This document shows positions 43,575 to 51,314 of a stretch of 64,000 bases of DNA, one piece after another; positions within the stretch are counted from its first letter, which is position 1, and each line of letters starts with the position of its first letter. The position numbers were made by a program, and so were the translations under genes. The stretch covers positions 124,001 through 188,000 of the forward strand of contig NZ_CP036422.1 of NCBI RefSeq assembly GCF_009388985.1, given 5' to 3'. Source of the stretch: Halioglobus maricola. GTDB taxonomy: Bacteria > Pseudomonadota > Gammaproteobacteria > Pseudomonadales > Halieaceae. Below the pieces are notes generated by a model. That model had not been told where the DNA came from. It ran no database searches and was given only the letters and a program-made list of their open reading frames with translations.

Positions 43575-44966
43575 TTACTTGACTACTTCATCGCCCTTCA
43601 GGCCGATGGGGAACTGTTCCAGGTAAGTATTTGGCTGGCTGCCGTCGAAAACCTTGCCGTCGATAAACTCGGTTTGGGCGGGCTTGAAGCCAGTTTCGCT
43701 GGCGAAGCTTGGGAACTCGGAAGCTTTCATTTCGCCTTCTTCGATCAGCGCTTCAGCTGCGGCCTGATAGATATCGGGGCGGTACACGCTCTTTGCGACT
43801 TCGAAGTACCAGTCGTCAGACTTGGGCTCGGAGATCTGGCCCCAGCGGCGCATCTGGGTCAGATACCAGATCGCATCGGAGTAGTAGGGGTAGGTAGCGT
43901 TGTAGCGGAAGAACACGTTGAAATCAGGAATCTCACGCTTGTCGCCTTTCTCGTACTCGAAAGTGCCAGTCATGGAATTGGCAATCACGTCATAGTCCGC
44001 CCCCACATATTCGGAGCGAGACAGGATCTCGACAGCCTCGGGACGGTTGGCGTTGTCGTTCTCATCCAACCACTTGGCAGCGCGCAAAAGTGCTTTGACC
44101 ACGCGAATTGAGGTGTTTGGGTATTTCTCGGTGAACGCCTTGTTCATGCCGAATACTTTTTCCGGATTGTTCTTCCAGATTTCGTAGTCGGTGATGACAG
44201 GAACACCTATACCCTTGAATACCGCTTGTTGGTTCCAAGGCTCACCCACGCAGTAACCATAGATGGTGCCAGCTTCCAAAGTAGCAGGCATTTGCGGGGG
44301 AGGTGTTACAGAGAGCAGCGCCTCGGCATCGATCTGGCCGGAGATGTCGCCCTTGTGCGGCGCGTAGTATCCGGGGTGGATACCGCCGGCTGCCAGCCAG
44401 TAGCGTAGCTCATAGTTGTGTGTGGATACCGGAAACACCATGCCCATGTTGAAAGGCTTGCCCTCGTCGATGTATTTGTCGACAACGGGCTTCAGGTAAT
44501 CAGCCTTGATCGGATGAACTGGCTTTCCGTCCTCGTGAGGGATATTTTTCTTCATCTCCTTCCATACAGCATTGGATACGGTAATACCGTTGCCGTTCAG
44601 GTCCATGGAGAAGGGGGTGACGATATGGGCCTTGGTGCCGAAGCCGATGGTTGCAGCCAGTGGTTGGCCCGCGAGCATGTGGGCACCGTCGAGCTGGCCG
44701 TCGATGACGCCGTCCAGCAGCACTTTCCAGTTGGCCTGGGCTTCCAGGGTTACGTACAGGCCTTCGTCCTCGAAGTAGCCGTTTTCATAGGCGACTGCCA
44801 GCGGCGCCATGTCAGTCAGTTTGATAAAGCCAAATTTCAGCTCGTCCTTCTCCGGCTCGCCCAGTTCGGCGTATGCGGAAAAGGGCAGTGTGGCACTAAG
44901 TACGGAACCCAGAGCCAACGCGCCCAAGCGGCGGCGAGTTATGGAGAAGATTGTTTTGCGAATCAT
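43575..44966 (-). CDS. nrtA: Nitrate ABC transporter substrate-binding protein
   Basis: A 463-residue NrtA/NasF-type binding protein. The N-terminus [21 protein letters not shown] holds a twin-arginine-like motif before a hydrophobic stretch and signal cleavage after SAYA, so Tat export is possible. The mature part has [23 protein letters not shown], a second nitrate-site region [11 protein letters not shown], and [14 protein letters not shown]. It binds nitrate (and nitrite) in the periplasm. GAGGGG precedes the ATG by 7 bases. A 140-base leader carries ANTAR-like hairpins. Confidence 0.93.
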   Translation of the reverse strand: MIRKTIFSITRRRLGALALGSVLSATLPFSAYAELGEPEKDELKFGFIKLTDMAPLAVAYENGYFEDEGLYVTLEAQANWKVLLDGVIDGQLDGAHMLAGQPLAATIGFGTKAHIVTPFSMDLNGNGITVSNAVWKEMKKNIPHEDGKPVHPIKADYLKPVVDKYIDEGKPFNMGMVFPVSTHNYELRYWLAAGGIHPGYYAPHKGDISGQIDAEALLSVTPPPQMPATLEAGTIYGYCVGEPWNQQAVFKGIGVPVITDYEIWKNNPEKVFGMNKAFTEKYPNTSIRVVKALLRAAKWLDENDNANRPEAVEILSRSEYVGADYDVIANSMTGTFEYEKGDKREIPDFNVFFRYNATYPYYSDAIWYLTQMRRWGQISEPKSDDWYFEVAKSVYRPDIYQAAAEALIEEGEMKASEFPSFASETGFKPAQTEFIDGKVFDGSQPNTYLEQFPIGLKGDEVVK

Positions 44967-45116
44967 CGGTTACCCCTCGTGTGAACAAATACGCAATCAC
45001 TCTCCTCGTACACCGGCGGGTCGGCCAGAGAGGGAGAGCGTCGATGCTCAAGGAGAGATTAGCGATGTAGTTGGTGTTACTGGGCTAGACGGTTACAAAA
45101 GCCGCGCCAACTTATA
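44967..45116 (-). promoter_or_regulatory. nrtA promoter and NasT/ANTAR-type leader
   Basis: On the minus strand TATAAG (45116-45111) is a good -10; the RNA would begin near 45104. P1 candidate: GGC...GCC (45103-45083) around a loop containing ACCGUC (45093-45088), with an imperfect stem. P2: GAGC-AUCGAC-GCUC (45049-45036), a 4-bp stem with a hexaloop having A1 and G4. The P2 3' arm is also part of CGCTCTCC (45040-45033), which pairs over 8 bp with GGAGAGTG (45005-44998), so P2 and this attenuator stem exclude each other. The U tract after it is weak. P2 is the stronger evidence; P1 is tentative. Confidence 0.55.
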
Positions 45117-45253
45117 AGAAATCTATTAAAAACAAAGACATAAGGTGTAACGGGGTGGCATTGGAGAAGCATTTACAGCCACCGCGATGGCCTGGCGCAC
45201 CAAACTGGCACGCGCCGGCTCTAATTTTGGGCGTTCAGTAATTCAGCAAGAGT
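45117..45253 (-). other. Region between nasS and the nrtA promoter
   Basis: It holds the 3' end of the nasTS transcript and the nrtA upstream region. GGCGC/GCGCC arms (45194-45198, 45212-45216) enclose GCACC-AAACT-GGCAC, one good NtrC half-site (GCACC) with a poor second half. No sigma-54 motif with correct spacing is visible here, and no gene. Confidence 0.35.
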
Positions 45254-46435
45254 TCAGCAACTGAGCATGAGATCAGGGCCGAGCTCTATACCGGGTTCAA
45301 TCTCCCAGTTTTCGCTGTGTTGCCCCAATGGCTTGTAGTCCTGGTTGGGGCAGGGCAGGGCCAGATGGCGCGCTGCCTCGCGGTATAGGTCGGTGCGGAA
45401 GGTGCGTTGTACAAGCGATCTCACATCCTCAGCGGGCAAGGTTTTGCCCATCAGGTCGCCGATCTGGTTCAGCAGCCATTCGCCATCTGAACGCCAGGGG
45501 AAGCCTGCCTGGAACCGCCCAAACACGTGAAAGTGCGGCAGATCTGCCTCCGCTTCACCCTTGCTGAACGAGAATTGTCCGGTCAGCGCGGGGCGCAATA
45601 CTTCCGGGGGAAGATCCAGATACTGTGGTTCGGACAAGACCGAGACTGTTTGTTCCCGGTTGAACGGGTGAGATAGCCAGGTGCAGGTTTCCATTAGCGC
45701 CAGACGCAGGCGGAGGTGACTGCCGGGATTGTTCTGGTGCCAGTTTTCGGTGACACCCAACACTTTTTCTACGCCGTTGTTCCAGATCTGGTAGCCCGTG
45801 GCTTGTACCGTTCCGATGCCGTATTGCACGGCCATACTGTTCCAAGGCTCACCGACGCAGAAGCCGTCGATGATCCCTCGGCCCAGGCTATCGACCATCT
45901 GCTCCGGCGGTAGCACGATGATGTGTACGTCCCGTTCGGGGTCTATGCCCCCAGCCCGCAACCAGTGGCGCAGCAACAAGGTGTGGCAGGAGAACGTATG
46001 CGCTGCGGCCAGGGTGATTTGCCTATCGCCACTTTTGAGATAGCGGGCAAAAGCGGTTGCGGTACTGCATGCACCCTGGGCGGGGTCGCCGCCATGTTCG
46101 GCTATCTGGTGGGCCAGGCCCTGGCCCACCGTGATCGCGTTGCCGTTAAGGCTGAGTGCCAGTCCGGTAATGACTTCCGCGCGCATGCCACCCACGCCGA
46201 GCGATGTCGCTAGCGGCAGCGGTGAGAGCATTTGCGCCGCGTCCAACACGCCGGCCACCAGTTTGTCTCGCACGTTGGCCCAGGACACTTCATGCTGCAA
46301 ATCTACCTGCAGGCCGTATTTTTCGTAGAAGCCGAGTTCCTGGGCCATGATCAGCGGAGCGCTATCAGTGAGTTTGAGAAACCCCAGGCTCAATTCATTT
46401 TTTTCTGCCGGTGGCAGGCGTGTCACATCGCTCAT
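45254..46435 (-). CDS. nasS: Nitrate/nitrite sensor NasS
   Basis: A 393-residue NrtA-like protein without any signal peptide (MSDVTRLPPAEKNELSLGFLKLTDSAPLIMAQELGFYEKYGL), so it stays in the cytoplasm. LSLNGNAITVGQ and DGFCVGEPWNSMAVQYG match the nitrate pocket of NrtA, seen also in the neighbouring importer subunit. NasS binds NasT without nitrate and releases it when nitrate or nitrite binds. Its ATG overlaps the nasT stop (ATGA), giving the standard nasT-nasS order. Confidence 0.92.
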   Translation of the reverse strand: MSDVTRLPPAEKNELSLGFLKLTDSAPLIMAQELGFYEKYGLQVDLQHEVSWANVRDKLVAGVLDAAQMLSPLPLATSLGVGGMRAEVITGLALSLNGNAITVGQGLAHQIAEHGGDPAQGACSTATAFARYLKSGDRQITLAAAHTFSCHTLLLRHWLRAGGIDPERDVHIIVLPPEQMVDSLGRGIIDGFCVGEPWNSMAVQYGIGTVQATGYQIWNNGVEKVLGVTENWHQNNPGSHLRLRLALMETCTWLSHPFNREQTVSVLSEPQYLDLPPEVLRPALTGQFSFSKGEAEADLPHFHVFGRFQAGFPWRSDGEWLLNQIGDLMGKTLPAEDVRSLVQRTFRTDLYREAARHLALPCPNQDYKPLGQHSENWEIEPGIELGPDLMLSC

Positions 46436-47052
46436 CGGCCCTTTCCTTTTAGTTGGGTGCGCTCCAGGATTTCAATGACCTCCCTGGCGACTTCGCCAAG
46501 AGTGCGGTTCTTGTCCATAGCGAGTTTGCGTAGGGTGGAAAAAGCTTCCTCCTCGTCGACCTTGTGTACTGTCATTAACAGGCCCTTGGCTTTTTCGACG
46601 AGCTTGCGCTCCTCCAACTGGCGCCGGGTTTCATCCAGTTCTTCTCGTAAATTATTGAACGCAGAGAACTGGGCCACGGCGATATCGATGGCCGCGCGCA
46701 CTCGCTCGGCATTGATGTCCTGGGCCTGGTAGGCCGTGACACCAGCGCGGATAGCATCGCTGATAAAGCTCTGGTCGCCCGCCTCAGAAAACATGACAAC
46801 CGGTCGTGGGTTATGGCTTGAGGCAATGCTCAATGATTCGAGGACGTCCCGGTCGGGAGAGTCGAGGGCGATTATCACAACGTCTGGCTCCTGTTGGGCC
46901 ATCTGGTACAACAGGCCCGAGGCCGTGGGAATGACAGAGAGTACTTCGAAACCGACGTCTCTCAATTTTCTTTCTACTATGGTGGCGCGGGAGCGATCGT
47001 CGTCGACGAGTATCACTCTCAGCACCGCAGCTGCTTCATCTTGTTTAGGCAC
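46432..47052 (-). CDS. nasT: ANTAR-domain antiterminator NasT
   Basis: A 206-residue pseudo-receiver plus ANTAR protein from a GTG start. The receiver-like part has ILVDDDRSRATIVERKL, but the usual phospho-Asp region reads VVIIALDSPDRD. The ANTAR domain (about residues 145-200) has LEERKLVEKAKGLLMTVHKVDEEEAFSTLRKLAMDKNRTLGEVA, the three-helix RNA-binding unit. Free NasT binds two-hexaloop RNA hairpins and prevents termination in nitrate-gene leaders. Candidate leaders lie upstream of nrtA and the porin in this window. No strong Shine-Dalgarno is seen. Confidence 0.93.
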   Translation of the reverse strand: MPKQDEAAAVLRVILVDDDRSRATIVERKLRDVGFEVLSVIPTASGLLYQMAQQEPDVVIIALDSPDRDVLESLSIASSHNPRPVVMFSEAGDQSFISDAIRAGVTAYQAQDINAERVRAAIDIAVAQFSAFNNLREELDETRRQLEERKLVEKAKGLLMTVHKVDEEEAFSTLRKLAMDKNRTLGEVAREVIEILERTQLKGKGR

Positions 47053-47066
47053 GTAAGAAAGTGTGT

Positions 47067-47091
47067 CGGTGGGGGGTGGATACCCCCACCG
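47067..47091 (-). terminator. Hairpin terminator after the porin gene
   Basis: CGGTGGGGG (47067-47075) pairs with CCCCCACCG (47083-47091), a 9-bp GC-rich stem with a seven-base loop, 18 bases past the porin stop. On the minus strand ACACACTTTCTT follows, a loose T tract. It ends only 15 bases before nasT, so nasTS either have a promoter within the porin gene or depend on read-through. Confidence 0.65.
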
Positions 47092-47109
47092 ATACTGGCA
47101 TCTCCAGAA

Positions 47110-48345
47110 TCAAATCTTGAAGTTTACCGTCATCCACGCTTTATCGGTATCAGCGTATGCATCCGAGTCAGAAGAGAAGCTGGCGTACTTGAGCTGGAAG
47201 CTCCAGTTTTTGTCGTAAGCCCAGGTAGCTACCAGGTCGATTTCGGAACCGTAGTCGTCCGACGAGTCCTCCGCGGCGAAATCGTGGTAGATGCCGGCAA
47301 GCTTGACCGGCCCCAGTTTGCCGGCGAGTCCAACGTACATATCCTCGATGCCGTCCCCGGGTGTGATCAGGAACTTGTCAGCCCAACCCTGGAACTTGTG
47401 CAGGGTGGCATAGGGAGTTTTGAACCCCACACCGTCGCCGGCACCCAATACCTCATAACCCAACGTGGCTTTGACGCCACTAAATCCGAAAGATCCTTCG
47501 AGCATGTAGTAGTCGGCATCGTAGTCCAGCGGGCTGTCGCCGGCGTCTGACTGGGTTGCCCATGCGCCCTTCAGGCCGACGGGGCCAAATGTGCCAGCAT
47601 ATTCAAGCCCGTAGGTGTCGGAAGAGTTACCGACAGTTTTGCCCGCCGCATAGTCGTTGTCCTCGTCGATCTCGAGCCCGTAGTAGAAGCCGGTCAGAGT
47701 GTGGCTGTCAGCGATTTTCCAATCGCCGCGAACAAAGTGATTTTCACCGTGGTGGTTGGCCGGTTGTACAGGGCCGTCGTCCGGGCCAAAAATCCGGTTG
47801 ATGTTGTAGACGTAGGCGTAGTCCAGAGTGATTGCATCGCTTTTGTACAAGGCGCGGAATCCGTCGTAGGTCTGCTCATTCTGACGCCAACCGACACCAC
47901 CGATGAAGCGCTGGCTACCATGCAGAATGCGTTGGCGACCGTAGGCGCCGGAGGCTTTGTCAAAGCTGTATTTGGCCCAGGCCTGGTTAACCTCAGTGCC
48001 TTCCGGATCCGCAACGACAGGATACTGGGTGTTGCCGTTCGCTGTGGAGTTGTAGTCGTCGTCGCCGATGGCAGTGACGTCGTCAAACTCGGTCAGAAAC
48101 GAGAAACCCTTGTAAGCGGCGGATGTGAAGGTCAGGCGCGAGCGCAAGGTGGAAGCCTTGGCGTTGCGATCTATTCCATCCTGATCGACATATTCGTAGC
48201 GATAACGGAAATTGAAAGACGCCTTTCCTTCCGTGAACATGCTGGTGAAGGATGTGGAATCTGCTTCTTCGGCGTATGCGGGTGCTGTCATTGCACCGGC
48301 CACAGTGGCTGCCAGAATCGAGCGTCTCATGAAAGATACTGCCAT
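47110..48345 (-). CDS. Outer-membrane porin of the nitrate locus
   Basis: A 411-residue protein starting at the ATG 48345, which has AAGGAG 8 bases upstream; a longer frame to 48561 runs through the leader hairpin and is rejected. A signal peptide (ILAATVAGAMTAPAYA) is followed by an amphipathic beta-strand pattern and a C-terminal strand ending KAWMTVNFKI. It resembles 'alginate export'-like or short OprD-like porins often annotated hypothetical. Its place next to nasTS and its sigma-54 promoter plus attenuator point to passage of nitrate or nitrite across the outer membrane. Confidence 0.82.
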   Translation of the reverse strand: MAVSFMRRSILAATVAGAMTAPAYAEEADSTSFTSMFTEGKASFNFRYRYEYVDQDGIDRNAKASTLRSRLTFTSAAYKGFSFLTEFDDVTAIGDDDYNSTANGNTQYPVVADPEGTEVNQAWAKYSFDKASGAYGRQRILHGSQRFIGGVGWRQNEQTYDGFRALYKSDAITLDYAYVYNINRIFGPDDGPVQPANHHGENHFVRGDWKIADSHTLTGFYYGLEIDEDNDYAAGKTVGNSSDTYGLEYAGTFGPVGLKGAWATQSDAGDSPLDYDADYYMLEGSFGFSGVKATLGYEVLGAGDGVGFKTPYATLHKFQGWADKFLITPGDGIEDMYVGLAGKLGPVKLAGIYHDFAAEDSSDDYGSEIDLVATWAYDKNWSFQLKYASFSSDSDAYADTDKAWMTVNFKI

Positions 48346-48356
48346 TTTTCTACTCC

Positions 48357-48423
48357 TTAAAAACGACAAAAGCCCATGCGCAGCTCCGGGATTTCTCTCG
48401 GTATGCGCACAGGCTTCGTTGCC
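48357..48423 (-). promoter_or_regulatory. Porin leader attenuator with ANTAR-like hexaloop
   Basis: On the minus strand, GGC-AACGAA-GCC (48423-48412) is a small hairpin whose hexaloop has A1 and G4, as bound by NasT. Its 3' arm lies within AGCCTGTGCGCA (48415-48404), which pairs over 12 bp (two G-U) with TGCGCATGGGCT (48382-48371), followed by TTTTGTCGTTTTT. This is a convincing intrinsic terminator in the leader, ending right before the AAGGAG ribosome-binding site. A second A1/G4 hexaloop is not evident. Confidence 0.7.
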
Positions 48424-48455
48424 AGAAAAGTCAAATTGTTGGGACGCTCGTGCAT

Positions 48456-48471
48456 TGCAAACTTCGGGCCA
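48456..48471 (-). promoter_or_regulatory. Sigma-54 promoter of the porin gene
   Basis: TGGCCCGAAGTTTGCA on the minus strand matches the sigma-54 consensus TGGCAC-N5-TTGCW at all but one conserved position and has the exact GG-N10-GC spacing (GG 48470-48469, GC 48458-48457). Transcription would start near 48445, giving a 100-base leader with the attenuator. Confidence 0.68.
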
Positions 48472-48744
48472 AATCTTGTAAACCTTGATTTTACACGGGT
48501 TTCGGGAGGGCGTAGAGCGGGCCGCAGGGCCGTAGTGCACCTGTGCCGGGCGTGGCTGCACTCAACTGGTTCGCGCGCTATCCGTCACCTGTAAGCACAA
48601 TTTTTGTGTAAATTGCGACCTTCGGCACAGAGTTGCCCAATAACGGGTGCTTGATGTGTAGTATCCTCGCTGCTCGTTAAGGAGTGACGATCAGGGCCCG
48701 GTAATGCCGTTGGGCTAAAGAATAAAAAAGCGAAAAGAGACTCC
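48472..48744. other. Divergent intergenic region, porin versus TonB receptor
   Basis: The rest of the 399-bp gap. TGCACC (48536-48541) is a perfect NtrC half-site about 98 bp before the porin start point, with a poor partner half (CGGGCG). On the other strand the TonB receptor needs a promoter; TTGCCC...TAGTAT is present but the spacing (20) is too long to accept. TGTAAA/TTTACA arms near 48473-48491 form a small hairpin. No gene seen. Confidence 0.4.
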
Positions 48745-50712
48745 ATGGTTTTTTACAAGCGCGTGTCGATGGCCTCCAGTGCCCTGATATTGTCTGGATT
48801 GGCCTCATCAGCCTCCTATGCAGAAGATATTGTGGATATGTCTCTGCGCGATCTCATGGATCTGCAGGTGTTCACCTCGGCGACACGTGTTCCGACCCAG
48901 CTTACCAAGGCACCAGGAACGGTATTCAGGTTTTCACGCCAGGATTTTGCCCGTTTCGGTGCTCGCAACGTCACGGACCTGCTCGAGTTTGTGCCCGGCG
49001 TGCAGATTAACCAGTATCGCAAGCGGCATCGCTCCATCTGGGTGCGTGGACTGCTTGATCGCTACAATTCAAAAATGGTGCTCGAGGTAGACGGTGTTCG
49101 CACTCGCAGCCTCTACTACAATCACTTTTCACTCGACGATGCCTTTCCACTGGAGCAGATCGAGAGTGTCGAGGTGGTCCTTGGCCCGGTATCCAGCCTC
49201 TACGGCGCCAATGCATTTGCGGGTATTATTTCGATCAAAACCCGGGATTTTTCCGCGGATTCCAAGCTGCAAATGACCGCTGAAGTGGGCGACCATGAGC
49301 GGCGCAAGGTCTCGGGTCTTTACAACAGTGAGAAATTCCAGGCTTTCGGTAGCTATCTGGAACAGGACGCGCCGTTCAGGGAAGACCGAAAGAGTTTTAT
49401 CGGCAGTGATGTACTGCAGCCTCTGGATGAGGACTACCAGAGCCTTCAGTTAAAATTGCGCCCTCTCGATGGACTCACACTGAAGCTGGATTACAAAAAA
49501 AGCGAAGTCCCGTTCCTTTTCATTCCTCCCACCCAGGATGGATTTATCGAGGAGGAGTCGACCCAGTTTACCGCGGCCTATGAAGTGGGGTCACTGGAGA
49601 GCGGTCGGCTGGAGGTGCATGCCTATCACAACAATCTCAATGCGCACGAGCATGAGGTTGAGCAAGAGACCCGTCAGCTGGGTTATCTGGAACATCAGGA
49701 TGCAACGATGGCGGGCGCTTCTGCACTGTTCTTGCGCAGGTTCAGTGAACACACTCTGGCAGGCGGTGTGGTTTGGGAGCGGGAGGCTGCCGACAATACC
49801 AGCTATACCCGTTACTACTATTTCGCCGATGGCTTTCTGGACCCTCCGGAGCAGGGCAATCTTCTTTCTGAGCCTGATTTCGAGGCCGATAACCTGGCGG
49901 CGTACGCCCAGGACGTCTGGGTGCTTCCGTCGAAACTGGAACTCACGCTGGGTGTGCGCTACGACGACTTTGAGCACTACGGTGATCATCTGAACTACCG
50001 CGCCGCTCTGGTGTATGAGCCCAGCGAGCGACATACCGGAAAGTTGATGTACGGTACAGCGATTCGCACGCCAAACCTGCGTGAGTCGCTGAAGGTGCTT
50101 GAAGGGAATACTTTTGTGCCACCGGAACTGGAACCAGAGGAAATAAACTCTCTGGAGCTTGCCTATCTCTACCAACTGGATTGGGCCAACGTTAGCGTCA
50201 CCCTGTTCCATAATGAGCTGGATAATTACATCCGTGAGGTGCCGTCGCCCGAGGATGAGTACTTCGCAAATATCTCGGAGACAGTGACCTTCGACGGAGT
50301 TGAATCTGTTGTAAACCTGCGCCCTCACGAGGCACTGGATATTCGTTTTGGGGTCAGCTACCTGAATACGGAAGATCCGGACGGGTACGACTTGCCTTAT
50401 CTTTCGGAGTGGAACTCGAATCTGAAGTTTGAGTATCGGCTGAGTGAGCGGCATACACTCGGAGCAGCGTTTATTTATGGCAGCGACCGCGAAGATCTCA
50501 ACTTCTTTGATGATGACGACGCGGACGCATTCGTCATCACCAATATTTTCGCCAGTGGCCAGATATCCAAAGGTCTTAGCTATTCCCTTGGCGTCGATAA
50601 CCTCTTTGATGAGCGTATCTACGACCCGGCTGCTGATTTTGGCGGCCAGCACAACACCGAGCGCGCAGAGCGGGAGGTTTGGGCCCAGCTAGCCTGGACT
50701 CTGGATCTCTGA
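48745..50712 (+). CDS. TonB-dependent receptor, first gene of a YfiR/GGDEF-EAL operon
   Basis: A 655-residue receptor with signal peptide (cleaved near ASYA). It has a plug with LRDLMDLQVFTSATRVPTQL (TonB-box-like start), FGARNVTDLLEFVPGVQIN, IWVRGLLDRYNSKMVLEVDG and VEVVLGPVSSLYGANAFAGIISI, and a barrel ending WAQLAWTLDL. It resembles receptors encoded with YfiR-type proteins. Its stop overlaps the yfiR-like ATG (TGATG). The ligand is unknown; linkage suggests that its occupancy or integrity feeds a c-di-GMP output. Confidence 0.9.
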   Translation: MVFYKRVSMASSALILSGLASSASYAEDIVDMSLRDLMDLQVFTSATRVPTQLTKAPGTVFRFSRQDFARFGARNVTDLLEFVPGVQINQYRKRHRSIWVRGLLDRYNSKMVLEVDGVRTRSLYYNHFSLDDAFPLEQIESVEVVLGPVSSLYGANAFAGIISIKTRDFSADSKLQMTAEVGDHERRKVSGLYNSEKFQAFGSYLEQDAPFREDRKSFIGSDVLQPLDEDYQSLQLKLRPLDGLTLKLDYKKSEVPFLFIPPTQDGFIEEESTQFTAAYEVGSLESGRLEVHAYHNNLNAHEHEVEQETRQLGYLEHQDATMAGASALFLRRFSEHTLAGGVVWEREAADNTSYTRYYYFADGFLDPPEQGNLLSEPDFEADNLAAYAQDVWVLPSKLELTLGVRYDDFEHYGDHLNYRAALVYEPSERHTGKLMYGTAIRTPNLRESLKVLEGNTFVPPELEPEEINSLELAYLYQLDWANVSVTLFHNELDNYIREVPSPEDEYFANISETVTFDGVESVVNLRPHEALDIRFGVSYLNTEDPDGYDLPYLSEWNSNLKFEYRLSERHTLGAAFIYGSDREDLNFFDDDDADAFVITNIFASGQISKGLSYSLGVDNLFDERIYDPAADFGGQHNTERAEREVWAQLAWTLDL

Positions 50713-51314
50713 TGTTCGCGATGATATCCCGGTCAGTGAGGGCAATGGCAGGGTACTGTCTGAATGCAGTGCTGCTGTGTCTGTTGGCAATATCTTCAAA
50801 TGTCAGCGCTGCGGAAGCTGCGCCGGGACAGGTGGATACTGTATCCCGCGTTAAAGCAGCGTTTATATTGAATATCGCCAAGTTCGCAAAGTGGCCGGAA
50901 GCGCCCTCGCTAGACGTCGAAGAGGATTTCACCCTCTGCCTGTATCAACAAAACTCGCTGGGATCCGCAATTGAACTGATTGAGGGCCGAAGTGTGGGTG
51001 CTTTAAGTTTGCGCAGCCGGGTAGTGGATACCTTGTCTTACGAGGATCAATGCCATCTCCTGTTCGTTGCTGCAGCAGACCTTCCGGCATTCCATGAAGC
51101 CCTGCCTGCGGTCGGCTCGCTTCAGTCGCTGACCATCGTCGACCAGACCGCGTCGGATAACGGGGGTCCTATCCCCGAGGGTGTCGTGCTTGCACTGAAA
51201 CGCCGGGGCGAGCGCATCGGCTTTGCGATCAATCTGGATACTGCTTCGCTGGCGGGCATCAGGTTCAGTTCCGAGCTACTGAAGTTGGCCGAGATTGAGG
51301 TGCGTGAACCATGA
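50712..51314 (+). CDS. YfiR-family periplasmic regulator
   Basis: A 200-residue protein from the ATG at 50712 in TGATG, after a signal peptide (LNAVLLCLLAISSNVSAAEA). The DUF4154/YfiR core has VSRVKAAFILNIAKFAKWPE, LCLYQQNSLGSAIELIEGR, CHLLFVAAADLP, a late IGFAINLDTASLAGIRFSSELLKLAEI and two Cys (LCLYQ, DQCHLL) that may be redox-active as in YfiR. YfiR proteins repress membrane diguanylate cyclases from the periplasm. It overlaps the cyclase gene by 4 bases (ATGA). Confidence 0.88.
   Translation: MFAMISRSVRAMAGYCLNAVLLCLLAISSNVSAAEAAPGQVDTVSRVKAAFILNIAKFAKWPEAPSLDVEEDFTLCLYQQNSLGSAIELIEGRSVGALSLRSRVVDTLSYEDQCHLLFVAAADLPAFHEALPAVGSLQSLTIVDQTASDNGGPIPEGVVLALKRRGERIGFAINLDTASLAGIRFSSELLKLAEIEVREP

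Noticed and set aside
45117..45253. Sigma-54 promoter for nrtA
   Set aside because: GG and GC pairs are present but at spacings of 8 or otherwise wrong; only sigma-70-like TATAAG fits.
48346..48561. 72-residue N-terminal extension of the porin
   Set aside because: It runs through the attenuator and promoter and would bury the signal peptide.
49591..50652. 353-codon open frame antisense to the TonB receptor
   Set aside because: The plus-strand receptor is unambiguous; the antisense product has no domain or signal.
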